Shown here: positions 54,642 to 62,639 of the stretch, piece after piece
Layout of the letters: every line of letters starts with the position of its first letter
Position numbering within the stretch: the first letter of the stretch is position 1
Source of the DNA: Planctomycetaceae bacterium
GTDB taxonomy: Bacteria; Planctomycetota; Planctomycetia; Pirellulales; Thermoguttaceae
Length of the DNA: 64,000 nucleotides
Assembly (NCBI GenBank): GCA_004556055.1
Contig: SFIW01000016.1
Coordinates: forward strand, 1 to 64,000
Direction of reading: 5' to 3'
Made by a program: the position numbers and the translations under genes
Notes under the pieces: generated by a model
Database searches by the model: none
Told to the model about the DNA's origin: nothing
Seen by the model: the letters and a program-made list of their open reading frames with translations, nothing else

Positions 54642-56972
54642 ATGGATAGAAGAGGATATGACGACGGAAGAGGGTATGACGCCGGAAGAGGGTACGACGA
54701 CGATTCGTCCGGCGGGGCTTTGTTGTATCTGATCGCCGGGGGCTTGTACTTTTGCAGAAAGCTCGACCTGGATCCTGGGTTCGTCTTAATCATGGCCGGG
54801 CTGCTTATCTTGGCTCTTTTCCCATATGGGTTGTTTTTCGACGCGTTTCTGCATCCCAATAAACGCACCGGGCCGCCGAATTTCATTTCCGACGTCGGGC
54901 GTAAATTGGGAAGGGTGGCGCGTATCCCCTTCTTCTGGGTGAAGCCTATCGGCAAATTCTTCTTCGACGTTTTCTTTCAATCGTCTCAGCAGAAGGCGAA
55001 GACGAAGAACGCGACATTTTCCGCGCAACCGCCGCTCGACCCCTCCTCTTCCGCGCAACCGACTAACGACGCCTCCTCTCCGAGCTCAATCGACGCTATT
55101 TTTGACCCCGAGCAGAAAGGATTCAACGAGCCTTTCCTGATACGCGAAGAGTCGGCGCAGGTGAACGCGGAGAATTGGCTGATCTCCCTCTTCGTGAGTC
55201 TTCCGCTCGACTTGGCGGCGATCGTCGCGATCTGTCGCTGGGGCGGGGAGCTAACCGAGGGATACGGCGTCTTCTCGAAACTCGCCCTCCTCTTCTTTTC
55301 CGTCGTTTTCACCGCGCTTTTTTCGATGACCCTCGTGCGCATTTTCATCAGATGGGGGAAGCTGCTGCGCGACGCGAGCACCCTCTTTCCCGATCCGATC
55401 CTCTATTGGCGCTTCTGGGGCGAAGAAGAGGGGGAAGGGGACGACTCCGAGAAGGACGAAGCGTCGGGCGAAGAAGAGTCGGATTATCATGAAATCATCG
55501 TCGACCGTTACGTTCAAAAGGACGATTCCGCGCGCGAAGGCCGATTGACGCGCGTCGTCGTTCCCGATTCCATCGACGGCTGCCCCGTAACGCGGATCGC
55601 GGACGGCGCGTTCGAATATTCGCCGTATCTCAACGAGGTTATTCTCTCCGACTCCGTGACGACGATCGGCGCGCGCGCCTTCGCCGATTGTCCGCGACTC
55701 GACTCGATCACTCTGACCGATTCCGTGACGTCGATCGGCGCGGACGCGTTTTCGAAGCAGACGCGTCTTGTCGTTCCGTCGGGAAGTTACGCCGAAGAAT
55801 GGGCGCGAAAGAACGGCGCGACGACGCAGACCGTCGCGTCGAAAAAGTCGGCGTCCGTTCCGAAGTTCAACGCCCCTCAAGCCGCGTCGAACGCTCCCAG
55901 CGCGCCACAAGCGCCAACCCCTAAGGGGAACTGCTGGGGCTCCTTCTACTGGATCGAAAACGGAGAGGACGCGACGATCACGGGGATGGCGTCGACGCAG
56001 GTGGCGAAGCTGAAGATTCCGTCGGAGGTCGCCGGACGCAAAGTCGTCGAAATCGGCGCGCGCGCCTTCCAGAGGGGCGCTTTCCAGACGGTAACCTTCC
56101 CCGACGATTTGAAGGCGATCGGCTTTTGCGCCTTCGAAGGATGCGCGAATCTCAAGCGCGTCGACCTTCCGCGTCGTCTCAAGACGATCGACGCCCTCGC
56201 GTTTCAAGCGTGTCGAAACTTGACGAAAGTCTCCTTTCCCAACGGACTCGAAAAGATCGAAGACTCCGCGTTCGCCGATTGCGATTCGCTGACGTCCATC
56301 CATTTGCCAAGCTCGCTCCGGCGGATCGGAAACGCTCCTTTCTCCGAACAGACGACCCTTACGGTCATCGCGGGGAGTTACGCGGAGAGGTGGGCGTCAA
56401 CGCAGAATGATTGCCGTTATCGCGCGATGGGCGCTACTGGACGCGCGACCGGCGCGACGTCGGGAAAGGCGGCGCGACGAACTTCGTCCCCCTCTTCCGC
56501 GCGTGATTCGTCCTCCGCGCCAAGAAACGCCGGAAACGCCGCCGTCGTCTCCACCGAGAACGTCTTTTACGTCCCGAAAGGCTACAAGAACTCGCCCCTC
56601 AACGTCGTCGGCGAAGCGGTCTTTAAAGGGGATCCGACGCTTTTCGAAGCGGCGATCCCCGAAGGAATCGAGCGCGTTGAAAATATGGCGTTTTACGAAT
56701 GTAGCAACTTGCGCCGCGCGATACTTCCCGATTCGCTCCGCGCGATCGGCGCCGGGGCGTTCGCCGAATGTCCGCAGTTGAAGGAGGTCGTGATACCCAA
56801 CGGGGTCGCGTCGATCGCTCGCAAGGCGTTCGATAAGGATACGACGCTCGTCGTCGCGCCGTATAGTTACGCGCAGCGCTGGGCGGACGAGAATGGAATC
56901 AAGACGCGCGTCTTCGACTGGCAGGAACGCTTGCAAGAAATTCAGATCTTGCGTCGCGCCCCGAGAAAATAA
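54642..56972 (+). CDS. Membrane-anchored BspA-type leucine-rich-repeat protein
   Basis: This 776-residue protein starts with RRGYDDGRGYDAGRGYDDD, a short imperfect repeat. Two hydrophobic helices at about 26-65 and two at about 181-230 are followed by an acidic spacer (GEEEGEGDDSEKDEASGEEE), then LRR_5/BspA-type repeats in three blocks: VVVPDSIDGCPVTRIADGAF, CPVTRIADGAFEYSPYLNEV with ADCPRLDSITLTDSVTSIG, and two later sets. Each block ends with a YAEEWARKNG-like capping motif. The repeats are more often extracellular; which side they lie on here is unclear. AGGA precedes the ATG. It is followed after 21 bases by an HAD phosphatase. Confidence 0.82.
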   Translation: MDRRGYDDGRGYDAGRGYDDDSSGGALLYLIAGGLYFCRKLDLDPGFVLIMAGLLILALFPYGLFFDAFLHPNKRTGPPNFISDVGRKLGRVARIPFFWVKPIGKFFFDVFFQSSQQKAKTKNATFSAQPPLDPSSSAQPTNDASSPSSIDAIFDPEQKGFNEPFLIREESAQVNAENWLISLFVSLPLDLAAIVAICRWGGELTEGYGVFSKLALLFFSVVFTALFSMTLVRIFIRWGKLLRDASTLFPDPILYWRFWGEEEGEGDDSEKDEASGEEESDYHEIIVDRYVQKDDSAREGRLTRVVVPDSIDGCPVTRIADGAFEYSPYLNEVILSDSVTTIGARAFADCPRLDSITLTDSVTSIGADAFSKQTRLVVPSGSYAEEWARKNGATTQTVASKKSASVPKFNAPQAASNAPSAPQAPTPKGNCWGSFYWIENGEDATITGMASTQVAKLKIPSEVAGRKVVEIGARAFQRGAFQTVTFPDDLKAIGFCAFEGCANLKRVDLPRRLKTIDALAFQACRNLTKVSFPNGLEKIEDSAFADCDSLTSIHLPSSLRRIGNAPFSEQTTLTVIAGSYAERWASTQNDCRYRAMGATGRATGATSGKAARRTSSPSSARDSSSAPRNAGNAAVVSTENVFYVPKGYKNSPLNVVGEAVFKGDPTLFEAAIPEGIERVENMAFYECSNLRRAILPDSLRAIGAGAFAECPQLKEVVIPNGVASIARKAFDKDTTLVVAPYSYAQRWADENGIKTRVFDWQERLQEIQILRRAPRK

Positions 56973-56993
56973 GAGGAACGCATAGGATTGCGA

Positions 56994-57650
56994 ATGATAA
57001 CGACGGTAATTTTTGACTTGGACGGACTTCTCATCGACAGCGAGCCGATCGCGTACCGCGTCGACTGCGACCTATTGAGGGAATACGGGCATACGCTGAG
57101 CGTGGAGGAGTACGCGCGCGACTATAGCGGACGCACGGGGGTTGCGAATATGATTCGTCTGATCGAGCGTTATTCGTTGCCGATCACGGTGGAATCTGGT
57201 CGCGCGTTCGTGACGAAGCGTCAGCGCGAGTACATGAAAGAGGGGATTCCTCTTAAAAAAGGGGCGCGCGAACTCTTGACGTATCTGCGGGAGAATGGTT
57301 ACGTCGTCGGTTTGGCGTCGTCTAGCGCGCGAGAGAGGGCGGAGCGGATTCTTACGGCGCACGGGCTCTGGGATTTCTTTGACGCGCGCGTCTTCGGAGA
57401 GGACGTGAAGAGGAGCAAGCCCTTTCCCGACGCGTATTTGACGGCGTGCGCGAAGGCGGGGCAGGCGCCGGAGAATTGCCTTGTGCTAGAGGATAGCGAA
57501 GCGGGAATCTTGTCGGGACGCGACGCGGGTATGACGGTGATCTGCGTGCCGGATATGAAGGAGCCGAGCGCGGAGTATCGGAAGATGGCGGCGCGTGTCT
57601 TGGGGTCCCTTTCGGAAGTGGTCGAGTATTTGGAAGAGTCGCGAAAATAA
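56994..57650 (+). CDS. HAD-superfamily phosphatase (beta-phosphoglucomutase-like group)
   Basis: This 218-residue protein has motif I VIFDLDGLLIDSEP (D8 nucleophile and D10), motif II GLASSSARERAE, motif III VKRSKPFPDAYL and motif IV VLEDSEAGILSGRDAG, all intact. A helical cap (CVDCDLLREYGH to EYMKEGIPL region) identifies subclass I. It is likely a sugar-phosphate phosphatase or mutase; substrate unknown. ATG at 56994 with AGGA 6 bases before it is taken, not the in-frame TTG at 56988. Confidence 0.9.
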   Translation: MITTVIFDLDGLLIDSEPIAYRVDCDLLREYGHTLSVEEYARDYSGRTGVANMIRLIERYSLPITVESGRAFVTKRQREYMKEGIPLKKGARELLTYLRENGYVVGLASSSARERAERILTAHGLWDFFDARVFGEDVKRSKPFPDAYLTACAKAGQAPENCLVLEDSEAGILSGRDAGMTVICVPDMKEPSAEYRKMAARVLGSLSEVVEYLEESRK

Positions 57651-57729
57651 GGGGGCGTCGCGTTGGAATTTTCACAGGCGTTATAAGCGGCGAAATTTTT
57701 TGAAAAGCGCTTCTTTTTTTAGAAAACCC

Positions 57730-57759
57730 TTGACGCCGCGCGCCGCTGGCGATTATGAT
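57730..57759 (+). promoter_or_regulatory. Promoter of the Gly-Met-rich secreted protein gene
   Basis: TTGACG, an 18-base spacer and TATGAT (57754-57759), about 78 bases before the ATG. Confidence 0.55.
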
Positions 57760-57837
57760 ATAAGAGATTGAGTATCGCCGGGGCTCGGCGCCTCGAGCGG
57801 GTTGGAAACAGTGGTGATAAGAGAACGGTAGAAATCC

Positions 57838-59304
57838 ATGGCACACACCTCATCTTTCGGAAGTCGCGCGTTCGCGGTCGGCGTACGTTGTTCTTTTTTA
57901 ACGTTTGTCGCTGCGGCGTGCTGTCTCTTGGCGACGGCCTCCGCCTTCTCTCAGGAGTTTAAGGAAGCGACGGTCGACGATTCTCTCGCCGCGCAAAAGG
58001 CGACGATTATCGGAAGCGGCGACTCCGCTCAAATTAAGGATTTCCTCCGCAAATACTATCTCGCGCGATGGACCGTACGCGCCAACGCTCGCGATCTCGT
58101 CAAATACCGACAGGAGCTTGAACAGGACGTTCTCTCCCTCTCCGGAGACGCGCAGAAGACCTTTATCGCCGAAACGCTCAGCGCGCTCAATAGCTACGCG
58201 TCCTCCGACGCGTGTTATCCCGCGTGCCGTTTCAACGTCGCGCTGGCGATGGGCACGATCGACGAAGCCGCTTCCGCCGACCGCAACGGGGCCGCGACGC
58301 CCTGCGCGGACGCGATCGCTCCTCTGGCGACTCTCGTCAACTCCGATAAGAAGCCTTATCCAGATTACGTGCGTCTCGCCGGTCTCATCGGCCTGGTGCG
58401 TCACGCCGAGCTCGGCATTAAAGACGACAAGACGCGCGGGAATGTCAAATCCCTCTTCGTGAAGATTCTCGATCCGCAATTCGCCGTCCAGAAGGGGTTG
58501 CGCGACGACGTCTACGAATGGTTCCAAGAGAAGGCCGTTCAAGGTCTCGCGGCGTTCAAGACTCCCGACGGCGCCAACGGCGGCACGGGAACGCTCGATC
58601 TCTTCAAGCAGCTGATTAACGACGATAAGCAGAAGTACGAAGTTCGCTGTCTCGCGGCTCGCGCGATCGGCGAGATGGATCTGACTGCGGCGGCTGGTTA
58701 CGATTTCCTTGACCTTTCGAAATCCCTCGTTCTGCTGGCGCGCGGATTCTGTACGGAGAATATGAGCTACATCGATACGGAAATCGTTCGCGACTCCGTG
58801 AAGAGCAGCGCGGCGTCGGGCGTTTCGACCGGTAGCGGCGCGATGGGCGGCGGAATGGGAATGGGAAGCGGCATGGGGATGGGCGGCGGCATGTCCGGCG
58901 GCGCGATGGGAGGCGGTATGACCGGTTCCGGAAATATCCAGAACGCGAAGAGCCTCGAAGCGATCGCGGCGCGTATCCTCTACGGTTTCGATTCGGTCGA
59001 ACGCGCCGTCAAGGGCGTGAAGAACGGCGGTCAAGGCGTCTTGGCGCAGCTCGACGACTCGAAGCAACCCGAGAAAGAGATGAAAGAGAATCTCGACACG
59101 ATGATTAAAGAGTTCGCCGAGATGGCCGAGTTCGTGAAAAACGGTTCCCAGAGCGCCGGAGGTATGTACGGCGGCATGACCGGCGGCGGCATGGGAATGG
59201 GCGCCACGAGCGACGTGGTCGGCGCCGACGCGAACTCCCTCAAGAATCACCTCTTGGAGAAGCGCATCAAGTTCGACGAAATCCTTGGAATCGACTCTTA
59301 TTGA
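57838..59304 (+). CDS. Secreted Gly-Met-rich protein
   Basis: This 488-residue exported protein has a signal peptide within about residues 12-38 (SFLTFVAAACCLLATASAFS). The rest is mainly helical and HEAT-like: IGLVRHAELGIKDDKT and AARAIGEMDLTAAAG resemble repeats. Two Gly-Met stretches occur, at about 337-363 and again near residues 440-460, of the GGGMGMGSGM type, similar in style to the Gly-Met part of the large protein at 14318. No known catalytic motif. It ends in a terminator. Met-rich exported stretches in some proteins bind copper; that is only a possibility here. Confidence 0.75.
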   Translation: MAHTSSFGSRAFAVGVRCSFLTFVAAACCLLATASAFSQEFKEATVDDSLAAQKATIIGSGDSAQIKDFLRKYYLARWTVRANARDLVKYRQELEQDVLSLSGDAQKTFIAETLSALNSYASSDACYPACRFNVALAMGTIDEAASADRNGAATPCADAIAPLATLVNSDKKPYPDYVRLAGLIGLVRHAELGIKDDKTRGNVKSLFVKILDPQFAVQKGLRDDVYEWFQEKAVQGLAAFKTPDGANGGTGTLDLFKQLINDDKQKYEVRCLAARAIGEMDLTAAAGYDFLDLSKSLVLLARGFCTENMSYIDTEIVRDSVKSSAASGVSTGSGAMGGGMGMGSGMGMGGGMSGGAMGGGMTGSGNIQNAKSLEAIAARILYGFDSVERAVKGVKNGGQGVLAQLDDSKQPEKEMKENLDTMIKEFAEMAEFVKNGSQSAGGMYGGMTGGGMGMGATSDVVGADANSLKNHLLEKRIKFDEILGIDSY

Positions 59305-59324
59305 TTCTCGCGTTGACGAAAACG

Positions 59325-59355
59325 AAAGCCTTGCGATATCGCGAGGCTTTTTTTA
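59325..59355 (+). terminator. Terminator of the Gly-Met-rich protein gene
   Basis: AAAGCCT-t-GCGAT pairs with ATCGC-g-AGGCTTT and is followed by TTTT, 20 bases after the stop. Confidence 0.9.
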
Positions 59356-59581
59356 TCGCGTATACGTACATTCTAGAGAAGATAAACGGCTTATAAGGAG
59401 CGATTGTCGCGCGGAAGTTAAGAAAGGGAAATTTATTAGGAAAAAGAGTGGCGCGACGATGAGGGAAAGGCCGAATTATAGGCTAAGGTTCGGAGCTCTC
59501 TAGGCGACGAATCGTCAGCGCGGCACGGGCGTCGTGACGGCTGCACTTTTTTAACAGTTAGAGTAGATAAGGTTTCTATAG

Positions 59582-59821
59582 ATGAAAAAAGAAATCTATG
59601 CCGACGGCGTTGGTCAGATCCATTTCGCAGGCAATATGGTTCGTTTTGACTTTGTTACCCTTCAGCCCGCCGCTGACGGCGAATCTCCGAAGCCGGAACC
59701 GTCCGAACGCGTCATCATGCCCCCTCAGGGCTTCCTCTCCATGTTCCAAAGCATGCAGAACCTGATCGACAAGCTCGTCGAAGCGGGCGTTCTCCAGAAG
59801 AACAACCCCAGCGCTAACTGA
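59582..59821 (+). CDS. Small conserved-looking protein of unknown function
   Basis: This 79-residue acidic protein has the sections EIYADGVGQIHFAGNMVRFD, PSERVIMPPQGFLSMFQ and NLIDKLVEAGVLQ. It has no membrane helix and no signal peptide. The spacing (a beta hairpin, a loop, then an amphipathic helix) resembles small DUF-type proteins found in several phyla, but I cannot name a family. It has an independent terminator and a short leader that ends in a T run before the ATG. Confidence 0.7.
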   Translation: MKKEIYADGVGQIHFAGNMVRFDFVTLQPAADGESPKPEPSERVIMPPQGFLSMFQSMQNLIDKLVEAGVLQKNNPSAN

Positions 59822-59853
59822 GCGGTTCCACGCGTCGCGTGAAGCGCTTGTAG

Positions 59854-59881
59854 CCCGATCTTGAAGGATCGGGTTTTTTTT
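59854..59881 (+). terminator. Terminator of the 79-residue protein gene
   Basis: CCCGATC and GATCGGG pair around TTGAAG, followed by TTTTTTTT. Confidence 0.95.
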
Positions 59882-59956
59882 ATCCGCAGGCGTTCTTTTT
59901 GGAAAAAAAAGAGAACATTTGACGAGACGCCCCCTTTTAATAAGGCCGTTTGTCGG

Positions 59957-60085
59957 TATAATACAAGACGCTATTAGTTTAATGGCGCGACAACGTACCT
60001 TGGATGAATCCGCTTCGTGCGGATTCCTGGTAATATAAACCTGTCTCGCAGCTCGCGGGACTCTTGACAGTCAACGGAGATAAAC
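59957..60085 (+). promoter_or_regulatory. Promoter and structured leader of the 29-residue basic protein
   Basis: TATAAT at 59957-59962 (weak -35) begins a roughly 120-base leader with two hairpins: GAATCCGC-TTCGT-GCGGATTC (60006-60026) and CTGTC...GACAG with an inner GTCtCGC/GCGgGAC stem (about 60041-60070), then GGAG and the GTG start. A leader this structured is typical of ribosomal protein autoregulation (inference). Confidence 0.5.
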
Positions 60086-60175
60086 GTGGGAACAAAAAAA
60101 ACGGGTAAAGGACGACGTAAGCTCGGTCGTAAAAAGAGACGAATGCGATCCAAGATCCGACATCGAAAGGACTGA
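60086..60175 (+). CDS. 29-residue basic protein, AURKAIP1/COX24-domain-like (possible bS22-like ribosomal protein)
   Basis: GTG at 60086 (GGAG 6 bases upstream) opens an ORF of 29 residues, MGTKKTGKGRRKLGRKKRRM followed by RSKIRHRKD. More than half are Lys or Arg. The pattern KKRRMRSKIRHRKD resembles the COX24/AURKAIP1-type bacterial proteins (short K/R-rich, e.g. KRKKRRRANRHKKK in Bacteroidota), some of which are known small-subunit ribosomal proteins. It is shorter than usual ORF cut-offs and would be missed. A terminator 115 bases after the stop and the structured leader make it a complete transcription unit. Confidence 0.75.
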   Translation: MGTKKTGKGRRKLGRKKRRMRSKIRHRKD

Positions 60176-60290
60176 GAACTCCAGGTCGGTTGGGTCCCCC
60201 AGCTTGCGCTTCTCGCGTTTCCGCTGGTTCCTTCTGGCCCCGTGATGTTCTCGCGATTCGCCAAGATCTTATCGTCGGCGGCAATACAAG
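60176..60290 (+). other. Unusual 3' untranslated stretch of the small-protein transcript
   Basis: Between the stop codon and the terminator lie about 115 bases with no ORF. The terminator stem (CCTCGAAA/TTTCGAGG) starts at 60291. The stretch has several short GC-rich stems and could be a structured 3' RNA; nothing recognised. Confidence 0.35.
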
Positions 60291-60330
60291 CCTCGAAATC
60301 TCTATCGGTTTCGAGGTTCTTTTGTTTCTT
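60291..60330 (+). terminator. Terminator of the small-protein transcript
   Basis: CCTCGAAA (60291-60298) pairs with TTTCGAGG (60309-60316) and is followed by TTCTTTTGTTTCTT. Confidence 0.85.
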
Positions 60331-60428
60331 GCGACTCGAGACTCTCTCTCTCCAAAAAGAAAGACGCCCCCGATTTTCAAGGGCGTCCTTTGCAGATTAA
60401 ATTTACATTCTTTTAACGTTTCGCGTTA

Positions 60429-62579
60429 TTAGCGCTTCGCTTCATTCCGACGCGTTTCATACATGTTGTAGCCGACGCGGCGCGACGCTTCGATCGTTTC
60501 CGCGTAGGGGCGGTCGCAAATGTCGACGAACCCGATCTGGTAGTTCTCGCCGTCGAAACGACCCGTCGTCGCCTGATCCCCATACTGGAACCAATGCGCG
60601 CCGACTATCCACGGATTGCGCAACGCGCTCGTTACGTACGTTTCGTACGCCTTCGCGCGCGCGTTTTGATCTTCGCAGGGAACGAGACCGGTGTGGAAGA
60701 GACCTCGATCTAACGCGCCAAAGTGGAATTCGCCGATCATGACGGGCTTGTCTTCCCCTTCGACGGGCTTGAAGGAACCGACTTCGCGCTGATAGAAGTT
60801 GTAGCTAACGACGTCGCAGTATTTCTGAGCGGCGGCGCGCGCCAGATCGTTCGTCCACGCGAAGCGGCAGCCAAGATAGAGCTTTTTCGGCGCCACTTCG
60901 CGAATCGCCGCGACGATCTCGGAGAAGTACTTCTCGCAGATCACCGTGTAGAACGCGTCGGAGTCGGCGTTCGCCGCGTCGTTCTTAGGCGTGTCGAAAG
61001 GATTCGCACGGAGCCAATCCCAGGACTCGACTTCGACGCCCCACGCCGCGTTGAGCTTCTCGATCGTGTCGTATTTCGCCTTCAGCCAGTCGACGTACGC
61101 CTGCTTCGCCGCTTGTTTCGCAGGGGAGGCGAGAGACGCGCGCGAAAGGGAACCCTTTTCGCCCCAGGAGATCTCGTTGTCGACGAAGTAGCCGATGCAG
61201 TAAGGATCGTCGGCGGTACGTTCTTTTTGAGCGTTTAAAGCATTACGAATCCCGACGGGAAACGCCGGATCGAAGGGGTCGATGAATTTGCCCCAATACC
61301 CGGAGGAGCCTTCGATACTCGGGGCGTTCGTGCCGACGGTCGCGACATACGGGGTCTTTCCCTTCTGGGCGATCTTGGCGTCGGACCAGTTGCCGATGGT
61401 GTTCAATCCCCAGCTTCTGAGGCGTCGGATCGCCAATTCGATTGATTGTTCGTACCAATCGGCTCCGAATTTCTTATAGAGGTTCGACGCAGTGAAGTTG
61501 TACGTCGCGTATTCGCCGCGACCGGCGTAGTAGTTGTTTACAGAATGATTGGATTTTCCGAGGAAGACGCTCAGCGGATTCTTTTCGTCGTAAACGCGCG
61601 GAACGGCGGCGTCGAAGTAGAATTCGCGATCCGTGAGCGGCGTGACGCCGTTGCCGAATCCTACGCAATCGATCCCGTTTGACCAGAAGAGGTTCCCGAT
61701 CGGGTCGACGAGATACCATACGCCGTCGATCTTTTGGGTGCGGAAGGAGCCGGTCGCTTCATATTTCGGGCCGTTCTTCCAACCGCCGAATTCGTCAAAC
61801 TCGGAAGGTTGACGCGCCGCGAGATCCTTGTCTTCGATCTCGATTTGAGCGCGGAGATCCTCGAGCGAGCTCGTCTTGCCGGGCCAATCCTTATGCTTGA
61901 ATTGTCCGAATTCGTCGATCATCGGGAAGAATTTGTCGGGCCCCCACGAGAGGTATTCGGGCGCGTTATTGTCGGATCCGGAGACCGCTTCGACGCGCTC
62001 CAAGACCCATGAGTCGCCGCGTTTATTCTGGGTTTCGAAAGGGCGAATCGCGACGACCTTCGACCAATCGTAGGTCTTCGCGTCGTCTTTGGAGTACGCG
62101 TCCGTCTTGATTCCGCCGGGCTTTCCGCGCATGGCGAAGAGGCGTTCGCGCACGTCGGGATTGAGGGGCGCGCGCATTGAAACGGAGAAGGTTTTCGATT
62201 CGCCGGGCTGGAGCGAGACGTTTTCCGTCAGGACGCCGGCGAGATTAATCGGATCGGATTTCTCAAAGTCGAAGCGAATGTGGAGGGTGATCGCTTCTTT
62301 GCTCGTAGAGCGGAGTTTGAATTGAATGGCGTCGTAGGCGCTCAGATCCCATTTTCCTTCGAAATGGATTCCCGGCCACGGGTCTTTTTCGCCGTTGGCG
62401 ATAAGGAGCGCGCCGTCGACGTCTTTGGAGACTTCAACGCCTTGGAGTCTTAGCGAATCGACGGGGGTTGCGGCGTCGTAAATGACTAACGGGGCGGCTT
62501 CCTGAGCGCGGAGAACGCCGCATAGCGCGCAGAAGAGGCACAAGCACGTCGCCGCCGTCGCGTGAAAATGACGTGACAT
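60429..62579 (-). CDS. Secreted GH50-like beta-agarase (glycoside hydrolase)
   Basis: This 716-residue protein has a signal peptide with core ATCLCLFCALCGVL and cleavage near LRAQEA. The first ~190 residues are a CBM-like beta sandwich (SKEAITLHIRFDFEKSD). The rest is a TIM barrel resembling family GH50 beta-agarases: YCIGYFVDNEISWG places the acid/base at E469 and KPVMIGEFHFGALDRG the nucleophile at E617. SYNFYQREVGSF fits the sugar-binding strand. GH50 enzymes cleave agarose-type galactans. It could also act on another beta-galactan. The gene lies next to a sulfatase-like gene on the same strand, 60 bases apart. Confidence 0.78.
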   Translation of the reverse strand: MSRHFHATAATCLCLFCALCGVLRAQEAAPLVIYDAATPVDSLRLQGVEVSKDVDGALLIANGEKDPWPGIHFEGKWDLSAYDAIQFKLRSTSKEAITLHIRFDFEKSDPINLAGVLTENVSLQPGESKTFSVSMRAPLNPDVRERLFAMRGKPGGIKTDAYSKDDAKTYDWSKVVAIRPFETQNKRGDSWVLERVEAVSGSDNNAPEYLSWGPDKFFPMIDEFGQFKHKDWPGKTSSLEDLRAQIEIEDKDLAARQPSEFDEFGGWKNGPKYEATGSFRTQKIDGVWYLVDPIGNLFWSNGIDCVGFGNGVTPLTDREFYFDAAVPRVYDEKNPLSVFLGKSNHSVNNYYAGRGEYATYNFTASNLYKKFGADWYEQSIELAIRRLRSWGLNTIGNWSDAKIAQKGKTPYVATVGTNAPSIEGSSGYWGKFIDPFDPAFPVGIRNALNAQKERTADDPYCIGYFVDNEISWGEKGSLSRASLASPAKQAAKQAYVDWLKAKYDTIEKLNAAWGVEVESWDWLRANPFDTPKNDAANADSDAFYTVICEKYFSEIVAAIREVAPKKLYLGCRFAWTNDLARAAAQKYCDVVSYNFYQREVGSFKPVEGEDKPVMIGEFHFGALDRGLFHTGLVPCEDQNARAKAYETYVTSALRNPWIVGAHWFQYGDQATTGRFDGENYQIGFVDICDRPYAETIEASRRVGYNMYETRRNEAKR

Positions 62580-62639
62580 AAGATTTCTCCAGATGTACGA
62601 AATGTGATCCGTCGAGAAAGGCGCGTTTCGGAAACGCTC

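Noticed and set aside
57898..59250. 450-residue minus-strand open frame, His/Ala-rich
   Set aside because: His-rich runs arise from the reverse of Gly-Met codons; no ribosome site.
59983..60039. 18-residue ORF in the leader of the 29-residue gene as a leader peptide
   Set aside because: No ribosome site; the sequence lies in a hairpin; no run of one amino acid.
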